This document shows positions 1-6,181 of a stretch of DNA of 13,962 nt, piece by piece. Position numbers and translations under genes: made by a program. A model generated the notes under the pieces. The model saw only the letters and a list, made by a program, of their open reading frames with translations. It did no database searches and was not told where the DNA came from. The DNA comes from DATLAN01 sp035527455 (GTDB lineage Bacteria; Planctomycetota; Planctomycetia; Pirellulales; Thermoguttaceae): assembly GCA_035527455.1 (NCBI GenBank), contig DATLAN010000149.1:1-13962 (forward strand). Reading direction: 5' to 3'. Within the stretch, counting starts at the first letter, position 1. Each line of letters starts with the position of its first letter.

Positions 1-35
1 CCCGCGGGCCCAGGAAGCCCCGATTCTCGCATGGC

Positions 36-710
36 ATGGCACGGCAGACCGACGACACGGCGGAGACCCTCGCGGCGAGCGATCAGCTCGACCGGCAGCT
101 CGCCAAGGCGTGCCTGCAAGCGCAGCGGGGCGGCGCCAAGACTACCCGCGAGGAGCGGGCCGCGCTCCGCCGCGTCCAGAAGGCCCAAGAAAAGACCCGC
201 CGCGAGCAATACTACCGCACCATCCCCAAGTCCGACTACCGCCTCCTGGCCGGTGGCCGCGCCGCGCGAACCCTCAACGAGCAGGCCGTCCGTTATCGCA
301 TCCCCATCCAGGGCCCAACCGTCGACCTCTACGCCCTCATCCAGTGGCTCCATCAGTTCCTGGCCGACAACCGCCACAAACTGGTCGCCGAGTCGGGCGA
401 CGTCCTGCTCGAAGGCGCCAGCCAGGCCCTCAAGGACGAATACGTCCGCACCCAGATCCTCGAAAAGCGGGAGAAGGCCGAGCTCGCCCGCATGGACCGC
501 CTCGAGCGCGAGGGGGCGTTGCTGCCCAAGGAGATGGTCCGCGAGTTCAACGCCCGCCTGGCCACGGTCCTCCGCACCGCCGGCGACGTCCTGCAACGCG
601 AGTTCGGCCCCGACGCCGCCCGCGTCGTCAACGAGGCCCTGGAAAACCTCGCCCGCGAGGTCCGCAGCCTAAATGGTGCCAGCGACAACAGCAACGACCT
701 GGCCCCTTGA
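36..710 (+). CDS. Phage terminase small subunit (Nu1-like)
   Basis: 224 residues. Expected role: binds the packaging site on phage DNA and recruits the large subunit. Residues about 65-110 look like a specificity-type DNA-binding region: a DYRLLAGGRAARTLNEQA segment, then a VDLYALIQWLHQFLADN helix, as in small terminases that pair a helix-turn-helix with a W-L-H-x-F-L motif. Residues about 130-215 are charged and helical, suiting oligomerisation and large-subunit contact. The 3' end overlaps the large terminase start by 38 bases, which suggests translational coupling and supports the assignment. Start chosen at 36; an ATG at 31 is in another frame. No good Shine-Dalgarno is visible (an AGGAA lies about 19 bases upstream). 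The family call rests on motif plus position; exact subfamily is uncertain. Confidence 0.8.
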   Translation: MARQTDDTAETLAASDQLDRQLAKACLQAQRGGAKTTREERAALRRVQKAQEKTRREQYYRTIPKSDYRLLAGGRAARTLNEQAVRYRIPIQGPTVDLYALIQWLHQFLADNRHKLVAESGDVLLEGASQALKDEYVRTQILEKREKAELARMDRLEREGALLPKEMVREFNARLATVLRTAGDVLQREFGPDAARVVNEALENLAREVRSLNGASDNSNDLAP

Positions 711-2760
711 GGCCCACGGCCTGGACCACTCGCGGGCCGCGGCGCTGGCGGAATTCGATTGGACCCTCCGCCAGTCGTCTACCCCCATCGTCCGGCCAAT
801 GAAGCGATTCGCGCTCGAGGAGCTGGTGATCCCCGAGGGCGAACACAAGGACACCAAGCTCCTGATCCACCGCCAGCCCTGGGTTGGGCTCTTGTTGGAC
901 GCCATCGACTCCCGCCGTTGGCGCCGGTGCGCGGTGGTCGGTTGCGTGCAATCGGGCAAGAGCCTCATCGGCTACGTCCTGCCGATCCTCTATCACCTCT
1001 TCGAGGTGAAGGAAACGGTCGTCTGCGGCGTGCCCACCATGGAGATCGCGCAGACGAAGTGGCGGATGGAGATCCTCCCGGTGATCAAGGCCAGCCGTTA
1101 CCGCCACCTCCTGCCCACCCGCGGCCCCGGCAGCCGCGGCGGCACGGGCAATCTCGAGCAGGTGACCTTCCTCCACGGCCCCACGCTGAAGTTCATGTCC
1201 GCCCACGGCGGAGACGAAAAGCGGTCTAGCTTCACCGCCCGCGTCCTCTCCGGCACGGAAATCGACAAGATGGACGAGGCCGGCGAGGCCTCCCGCGAGA
1301 CCGACCCCGTGCGGCAAATGGAGGCCCGGCTGGCCAGCTACGACGAAGCCCGCCGCGTCGTCTACCTCGAATGCACCGTCTCGATCGAACAGGGCCGCAT
1401 TTGGCAGGAATGGGGCGACGGGACCGCCAGCCGCATCTTCTGCCGCCACGCCGCCTGCGGCGAGTACGTCTGCCCCGAACGCGAGCACCTCGTCGGCTGG
1501 CGCGAGGCGGCCGACGTCTGGGAGGCCCGCGACCACGCCCATTGGGCCTGCCCCGCCTGCGGCGAGCCGATCACGCCGGCCGAGCGGGCGGCGATGAACC
1601 AAGTCGAATCCGACCACCCCGCGCGGCTGGTCCACCGCGGCCAGGGCGTCGACGCCCGCGGCCGCGTCGAGGGCGACCCGCCCCGCGCCGACACGCTCGG
1701 CTTTCGCTGGACGGCGTTCAACAACCTCTTTTGGAAAGACCCCGCCGAGCTGGCGGCCATGGAGTGGAAGAACCTCCACAGCGACGTGGCCGACGACGAG
1801 GAGTCGCCCGAGCGGGAGTTGTGTCAGTTTCGCTTCGTCACGCCCTACCAGCCGCCGGAATGGGACGAGACGCCGCTCGACGCCCGCGCCGTCCGCAAGC
1901 GTTTCGGCCGCTGGGGCAAGGGCGAACTGCCGCCCGACCTGGAATACCTCACGATGGGCGTCGACCTCGGCAAGCGGGTCAGTTGGTGGATACTCACCGC
2001 CTGGCGGCCCGGGGCCAGCGGCCACATCGTCGACTACGGTCCCATGGAAGTCGCCTCCGACGACCTCGGCGTCGAGCGGGCGATCGTCGCCGCGTTGCGG
2101 GACCTCCGCGACCGTTGCGAGGCCGGCTGGCTGGGGGCCGGCGACCGCCGCCAGCCCGACCGTGTCTTCATCGACGCCCGGTACCAGACCGAGGCCGTTT
2201 TCTCCTTCTGCGGCGAACGGGCCTCCAACCGGCGATATTTACCCCTGCTGGGCTGCTCGGCCAGCAAGTACGGGATCCCCGCCTACCACCGCCCCAAGAA
2301 GACCGGCACGCTGGTCAAGCGGCTCGGCGAGGAGTACCACCTGGTCTACATGCCCAAATACCGCGGATTCGCCGTCGAGGCCAACAGCGACTACTGGAAG
2401 TCGTGGACCCACCAACGGCTCGCCCAACGGCCCGACCAGGATTCCGGCGAGTGGTCCCCCGGGGCGATGACCGTCTACATCAGCACGGACAAGAACGCCC
2501 ATATCACCCTCAGCAAACACCTCACGGCCGAAGAGGGCAAGGGGACCTTCGTTCCCGGCCGCGGCACGCAGGTCCGCTGGGAGCAAAAGCGCGACGCGAA
2601 TCACTACCTCGACGCCCTGGCCTACGCCTGCATCGCCGGCCACTTCGCCGGCGTGCGGCTGCTGCCCGAAGAAAAGCCGGCCGTCGCCGCCGTGCCCTTG
2701 CACGCGCAAACCCGGTTCACCACCCCCGACGGCCGACCATTTGTCGCAACCGAACGATAA
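673..2760 (+). CDS. Phage terminase large subunit, GpA family (ATPase-nuclease)
   Basis: 695 residues, the usual size for lambda gpA-type terminases. It pumps DNA into the prohead and cuts it into genome units. The N-terminal ATPase has a Walker A-like GCVQSGKS at about residues 90-97 and an acidic EIDKMDE segment near 196-202 where Walker B is expected. Cysteine pairs near 257/262 and 293/296 (CRHAAC, CPAC) form the metal-binding insertion common in this family; the first pair is spaced wider than the typical CPxCG. The nuclease half begins around 426 with TMGVDLGK, followed by VFIDARYQTEAVF near 498 and the terminal RDANHYLDALAYA near 640; these Asp residues are the likely metal ligands. 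The start overlaps the small subunit gene by 38 bases and is preceded only by a weak GAGG at 657-660, so coupling is likely. Confidence 0.95.
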   Translation: MVPATTATTWPLEAHGLDHSRAAALAEFDWTLRQSSTPIVRPMKRFALEELVIPEGEHKDTKLLIHRQPWVGLLLDAIDSRRWRRCAVVGCVQSGKSLIGYVLPILYHLFEVKETVVCGVPTMEIAQTKWRMEILPVIKASRYRHLLPTRGPGSRGGTGNLEQVTFLHGPTLKFMSAHGGDEKRSSFTARVLSGTEIDKMDEAGEASRETDPVRQMEARLASYDEARRVVYLECTVSIEQGRIWQEWGDGTASRIFCRHAACGEYVCPEREHLVGWREAADVWEARDHAHWACPACGEPITPAERAAMNQVESDHPARLVHRGQGVDARGRVEGDPPRADTLGFRWTAFNNLFWKDPAELAAMEWKNLHSDVADDEESPERELCQFRFVTPYQPPEWDETPLDARAVRKRFGRWGKGELPPDLEYLTMGVDLGKRVSWWILTAWRPGASGHIVDYGPMEVASDDLGVERAIVAALRDLRDRCEAGWLGAGDRRQPDRVFIDARYQTEAVFSFCGERASNRRYLPLLGCSASKYGIPAYHRPKKTGTLVKRLGEEYHLVYMPKYRGFAVEANSDYWKSWTHQRLAQRPDQDSGEWSPGAMTVYISTDKNAHITLSKHLTAEEGKGTFVPGRGTQVRWEQKRDANHYLDALAYACIAGHFAGVRLLPEEKPAVAAVPLHAQTRFTTPDGRPFVATER

Positions 2761-2774
2761 GGAGACTCGCACGG

Positions 2775-3302
2775 ATGGCCAACCACCCACCCACGCCCCC
2801 GATCACCAAGACCCTGCGGAAATACTGCCAAGAGAACGGCATCACCGCCGAGGCCCTGGAGATGCCCATCGCTACGGCGATCGAAGAGGCCGCCAAACAC
2901 CCCGACCCCCGCCGCTGGCTCGACGATCAACTCATGCGCGTCCCGCCGGACAACGGCGAGGCAATCGACGACGTCCCGAACGCGACCGATCCGAACGCCC
3001 CCGAGCCGGCGGACAACACCGAGCCGGCCGCCGCCGAGACGATCACCATCGGCATCGAAGTCCCCGTCGGCCCGCCGCCGGCCCGCGGGGGCCACGTGGG
3101 CACTCGCATCGACATCCCCCACCGCCACCTCGACTGCCAACTCACCCGCCCCCAAGGCCAGCTGCTGCGCCGCGTCCGCGACGCCCTGCACCAACAGGGG
3201 CAACTCCTCCGCAACGGCAACAACATCCGCACCAACAACGACGCCATCCGCTGGCTCCTCGAACAAATTGACGACGAAGTCGCCGCGGAGTCGAGCGCGT
3301 AG
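2775..3302 (+). CDS. Conserved-looking hypothetical protein between terminase and ParB-like gene
   Basis: 175 residues, function not recognised. The start at 2775 is set by an AAGGAG sequence straddling the terminase stop codon, 10 bases upstream; the frame is open much further upstream, but only through terminase coding sequence. Residues 1-50 form a short helical region (TLRKYCQENGITAEALEMP). Residues 55-105 are an acidic Pro/Ala linker. Residues about 110-168 look like a compact folded domain: HLDCQLTRPQGQLLRRVRDA, then NGNNIRTNNDAIRWLLEQI. The beta-strand followed by two helices and the paired-helix ending resemble small DNA-binding folds such as ribbon-helix-helix, but that is a guess. 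Lying directly between packaging genes and the portal, it could help packaging or head assembly. Confidence 0.75.
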   Translation: MANHPPTPPITKTLRKYCQENGITAEALEMPIATAIEEAAKHPDPRRWLDDQLMRVPPDNGEAIDDVPNATDPNAPEPADNTEPAAAETITIGIEVPVGPPPARGGHVGTRIDIPHRHLDCQLTRPQGQLLRRVRDALHQQGQLLRNGNNIRTNNDAIRWLLEQIDDEVAAESSA

Positions 3303-3326
3303 GAAGAGAAGAAAAGGCCACAGATG
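3301..3326 (+). repeat. Dispersed purine-rich repeat, copy A (carries RBS and start of ParB-like gene)
   Basis: 26 bases that match 3951-3976 at all but one position: AGGAAGAGAAGAAAAGG, then CCACAGATG. It starts at the stop codon of the preceding gene and ends on the ATG of the ParB-like gene, so its AAAAGG, 6 bases before the ATG, acts as the ribosome binding site. Confidence 0.75.
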
Positions 3327-3920
3327 CCCAAGAAACGCCCGGCCCAACCCGCCCCCGCCGAGGTCGCCCACATCACCGCCGACCTCCGCCCGCTGGCCGT
3401 AGCCCTCGACACCCTCGAACCCGACCCGGCCAACGCGCGGACCCACGACGAGGCCAACGTCGCCTCGATCGCCGCCAGCCTCCGGCAGTTCGGCCAGGTC
3501 AAGCCGATCGTCGCCAACCGCCGCAACGGCCAGGTCGTCGCCGGCAACGGCACGCTGGCCGCCGCCAAGTCCCTCTCGTGGAAATACATCGCCGTCGCCT
3601 GGGGCGATTGGGACGAATCGAACCAGCGGGCGCTGGCCATCGCCGACAACCGCACCGCCGAGCTGGCCGACTGGGACCTCGAGATCCTCGCCGCCCAGAT
3701 CGACGCCGTCACCGACGACCTGCCCGACCTGGCCGCCGCCATGCTGCTGGCGGACCTGATCGAGGAAGAAGGGCAGGATGAAGAAGATGAACAGGATCAG
3801 GACGGCCCGCCGCCGAAGACCTTCAGCATCATCGTCGACTGCCCCAACGCGAAGGACCAGAAGCAGCTCTTCGAGCAACTCCAAGACCAAGGCCGCATCT
3901 GCCGCCTACTGACGTCCTAA
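3324..3920 (+). CDS. ParB N-terminal-domain protein (stand-alone, phage type)
   Basis: 198 residues. Residues about 26-125 are a ParB/sulfiredoxin-fold domain: LEPDPANARTHDEA at 31-44, SIAASLRQFGQVKPIVA at 48-64, the nucleotide/phosphate-site segment VVAGNGTLAAAKSL at 71-84, and IADNRTAELADWD at 106-118. In phages and prophages this version is commonly fused to, or next to, DNA methyltransferases, or stands alone near terminase; no methyltransferase is seen here. ParB proteins of the chromosome-segregation type have a GxRR-like box; here it is GNGT, so CTPase-clamp activity should not be assumed. Residues 146-161 are a very acidic linker and 166-198 a small C-terminal strand-helix-strand unit (TFSIIVDCPNAKDQKQLF) ending in CRLLTS. 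The start is set by AAAAGG within repeat copy A. Role inferred: DNA binding or nicking linked to packaging or modification. Confidence 0.85.
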   Translation: MPKKRPAQPAPAEVAHITADLRPLAVALDTLEPDPANARTHDEANVASIAASLRQFGQVKPIVANRRNGQVVAGNGTLAAAKSLSWKYIAVAWGDWDESNQRALAIADNRTAELADWDLEILAAQIDAVTDDLPDLAAAMLLADLIEEEGQDEEDEQDQDGPPPKTFSIIVDCPNAKDQKQLFEQLQDQGRICRLLTS

Positions 3921-3935
3921 ATCAACCGCGGAGGT

Positions 3936-3976
3936 CGCCGAGGGCCGCAGAGGAAGAGAAGAAAGGGCCACAGATG
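3936..3976 (+). repeat. Dispersed purine-rich repeat, copy B
   Basis: The segment 3936-3962 is the reverse complement of 4051-4077 at 24 of 27 positions, and 3951-3976 matches copy A at 3301-3326 with one difference. Spurious translations of this kind of sequence (EDAEG..GREE-like) are familiar from planctomycete and verrucomicrobial chromosomes, which supports a host-type dispersed repeat rather than phage coding sequence. Confidence 0.75.
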
Positions 3977-4050
3977 AGCACAGATGAACACGGCTTGAGT
4001 AAGATGGCCGACCAGGTGTGTCTTCGGCCCGACCTATCCGGCCCCTTCTC

Positions 4051-4077
4051 TCTTCTCTTCCTCCGCGTCCCTCCGCG
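4051..4077 (-). repeat. Dispersed purine-rich repeat, copy C (inverted relative to B)
   Basis: On the - strand this reads CGCGGAGGGACGCGGAGGAA followed by GAGAAGA; it includes a GGACGCGGAG tandem (4061-4080). Together with copy B it makes an inverted pair separated by 88 bases, which in RNA could fold as one long hairpin. Confidence 0.7.
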
Positions 4078-4252
4078 TCCTCTGTGGTGAATCTCGCCGC
4101 CTTTCCGGTCCCGCCGCCTGGCTTGACCACCCCCCGCAGGCACCAAAACCCCTGCGGCTGGCAGGGAAGGCTTCCGGGCGTTCCGGGCGTTCCGCTCCGT
4201 TGTTCCCGGGTTTCGTCCTCCGATCGGCCGGCGTCGTGCTAGCCTCGCGGGC

Positions 4253-4558
4253 ATGTCGACGCTGAGCAGCACGAGCACGTTCGCCCAAGTCACCGCCGCC
4301 TACGACGATAACGCCTCCTACGAGGAGGACCAGTCGACCACCAAGGCGGCGGCGTTCATCACCGCCTGCCGCTTCCTGCTGCGCCTGTTGCCGCGGCGGA
4401 CCTCGCACGGCGGCCGCAGCGGCGACGAGGCCGAATTCGAGCCCGAGCGAATCCGCGAAGAAATTGCCGACGCCCGCGCCTACATCGCCCGCAACTCCGC
4501 GGCGACCAGCGGCGCCTTCGGCGTCCGCCACCCCTCCTTCGAGAATTTCCGCGACTGA
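4253..4558 (+). CDS. Small head-tail connector protein, gpW-like
   Basis: 101 residues. Position just before the portal is that of lambda W, the head completion protein that sits under the portal and lets the tail attach. The C-terminal half fits gpW architecture: a short hairpin region ending in GDEAEFEPERIREEIADARA (about residues 57-76), comparable to the gpW pattern of a V-E-F strand followed by a helix with I-x-E-L-E, then a Gly/Arg/Phe-rich tail. The protein is longer than gpW (68 residues) because of an N-terminal extension rich in Ser/Thr and acidic residues. The start is at the end of the repeat stretch and has no Shine-Dalgarno; the stop lies 6 bases before the portal ATG. Existence as a gene is likely from spacing and codon use; the W assignment is moderate. 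Confidence 0.65.
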   Translation: MSTLSSTSTFAQVTAAYDDNASYEEDQSTTKAAAFITACRFLLRLLPRRTSHGGRSGDEAEFEPERIREEIADARAYIARNSAATSGAFGVRHPSFENFRD

Positions 4559-4564
4559 TGCCAA

Positions 4565-6181
4565 ATGCGACGCGGACAGCCGAAAAACCTGTCGGAATCC
4601 TTCGACGTCATGCGTCAGGACTACGACGCCGCCAAACAGACCCGCTGGCGTCGCAAGCGGGCGGGCGTGGGCGCGGTCGGCACCACCGGCGACTACCACT
4701 ACCGCAGCGAGGCCGACTGGCTGCGGATGATCGCCCTCTCGCGGGACTTCATGCTCAACGAGCCAGTCGTCGCCCAAGGCGTGCGGCGGCTGGTCGACAA
4801 CATCGTCCAAACCGGCTTCCAGTTCGATCCCCAGACCGGCGACGCGGGCGTCGACACGGAGCTGCGCAACCGCTTTACCGCCTGGGCCGAGGACCCCGAG
4901 CGGTGCGACCTCGGCGGCGAGTCGACCTTCCACGAATTCGAGCGCAACGGGCTGATCCAGTGGGTGGTCGACGGCGACCACTTCTTCCTGCCCATCGGCG
5001 ACCGACTGCAATCGGTCGAGGCCCATCGCTGCCGCACCCCCAGCAACGCCGCCCGCAAGGACTCGAAAGTCCGCCGCCAGGGCCGGGCCTGCGTCCACGG
5101 CGTGTTGATCGACGAGACCCGCCGCCACCTCGAATACTGGTTCACCAGGGACGAACTCGACCCCATGTCGAGTTTCACGCGGATCAAGGACGTCAACTCC
5201 GTCCTCGCCCGCAACGACGCCGGCCATCGGCAGGTTTACCACGTTTATCGTCCCGATCGCATGAGCCAGACCCGCGGCGTCTCGCTGTTCGCGCCGGTCG
5301 CCGACGTGATCGGAATGCAGGGCGACACCCAATTCGCCATGATGGTCAAGCAGCAGGTGGCGAGCTGTTTCAATATCTTCCGCGAGCGCGATATTGGGTT
5401 TCAAGCCCCCAACGAAGAGCCTCAACGCGGCCCGCGGCAGACCGACTACATGGCCGACGGCACCTCGCGGACGCTGGAAGGGCTCGGACCGGCTCTGGAA
5501 ATCGCCGGTTGGCCGGGCGAGAAGCTGCAAGGCTTTTCGCCCAACATCCCCAGCCCCGAGTTCTTCCCCCACATGCGGATGCTTTTGCAGTTCTACGCGG
5601 TGAACATTGGCCTCCCGTTGGAACTGCTGCTGCTCGACCCGACCATGACCAACTTCTCCGGTTGGCGGGGGGCGATGGATCAGGCCCGGCTGGGCTTTCG
5701 CAACGTCCAGCGGTGGTACGGCCTGAAGTTCCACTCCCCGGTCTGGCGATGGCGGGTGCGACGCGAGATTCGCAAGGACGCCTCGCTGCGGAGTTTCTTC
5801 GAGCACAACGGCGAGGCGATCTTCCGCCATCGACTCAATCCGCCGGGCTGGCCCTACATCGAGCCGATGAAGGACGCCGCCGCCGACCTGCTGATGGTCC
5901 GCAACGCCTTGACCAGCCAACGCCGCCGCGCCGCGAACCGCGGCATGGACTGGGAGGACCTGGGCACGGAGATCGTCGAGGACAACGCCGGCCTGATCGT
6001 CAAGGCCCACCGCAAGGCGCAGGAGATCATGGCCGACCCGCAGAACAAGGGCCTGGAGGTCACCTGGCGGGAGGTCGCCAGTCTGCCCACGCCCGACGGC
6101 CTGAAGGTCAACATCGCCACGGCCGCCGGCGACCAGGACGAAACCACCGCAACCACGGGAGGCGACGACGATGCCCAGTGA
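4565..6181 (+). CDS. Phage portal protein, lambda (gpB) family
   Basis: 538 residues, the normal size for lambda-type portals. Twelve copies form the ring through which DNA enters and leaves the head. Family signs include the N-terminal R-Q-D-Y-x-A-A region with RSEADWLRMIALSRDFMLNE (about residues 47-66), EPVVAQGVRRLVDNIVQTGF (66-85), the FERNGLIQWVVDGDHFF region (about 124-140), and the C-terminal core SPEFFPHMRMLLQFYAVNIG followed by LPLELLLLDPTMTNFSGWRG, close to the conserved pattern in which the chain passes from the crown to the stem. The final 20 residues are Thr/Asp-rich. Start at 4565 lies 6 bases after the upstream stop with no clear Shine-Dalgarno, suggesting reinitiation. The 3' end overlaps the protease start by 11 bases. 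Confidence 0.93.
   Translation: MRRGQPKNLSESFDVMRQDYDAAKQTRWRRKRAGVGAVGTTGDYHYRSEADWLRMIALSRDFMLNEPVVAQGVRRLVDNIVQTGFQFDPQTGDAGVDTELRNRFTAWAEDPERCDLGGESTFHEFERNGLIQWVVDGDHFFLPIGDRLQSVEAHRCRTPSNAARKDSKVRRQGRACVHGVLIDETRRHLEYWFTRDELDPMSSFTRIKDVNSVLARNDAGHRQVYHVYRPDRMSQTRGVSLFAPVADVIGMQGDTQFAMMVKQQVASCFNIFRERDIGFQAPNEEPQRGPRQTDYMADGTSRTLEGLGPALEIAGWPGEKLQGFSPNIPSPEFFPHMRMLLQFYAVNIGLPLELLLLDPTMTNFSGWRGAMDQARLGFRNVQRWYGLKFHSPVWRWRVRREIRKDASLRSFFEHNGEAIFRHRLNPPGWPYIEPMKDAAADLLMVRNALTSQRRRAANRGMDWEDLGTEIVEDNAGLIVKAHRKAQEIMADPQNKGLEVTWREVASLPTPDGLKVNIATAAGDQDETTATTGGDDDAQ

Larger units (their letters stand above)
3921..4252. other. Gene-free 332-base stretch of dispersed repeats
   Basis: No gene is supported here. 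It holds two purine-rich repeat copies in opposite orientation (see separate entries), a 7-bp perfect stem (4134-4140 with 4151-4157, 10-base loop) without a following T-run, and two and a half tandem TTCCGGGCG units at 4172-4194. A 39-codon frame at 3974-4093 runs straight through the repeats and is not credible. I see no convincing promoter or terminator. The stretch splits the packaging genes from the portal-capsid genes, so a promoter could hide here. Confidence 0.7.

Noticed and set aside
1371..2774. Upstream extension of the frame used by the 2775 gene
   Set aside because: The extension is Arg/Pro-rich out-of-frame reading of the terminase gene; a Shine-Dalgarno marks the real start at 2775.
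628..3890. Long - strand open frames at 628-2025 and 2622-3890
   Set aside because: Antisense shadows of the terminase and following genes, low-complexity Val/Gly/Ala-rich sequence, no family signal.
3974..4093. 39-codon frame in the repeat stretch, opened by the ATG of repeat copy B
   Set aside because: It runs through both repeat arms and ends in repeat sequence; codon use and composition are not gene-like.
4134..4157. Perfect 7-bp stem as an intrinsic terminator
   Set aside because: No T-run on either side or strand; stem is short.
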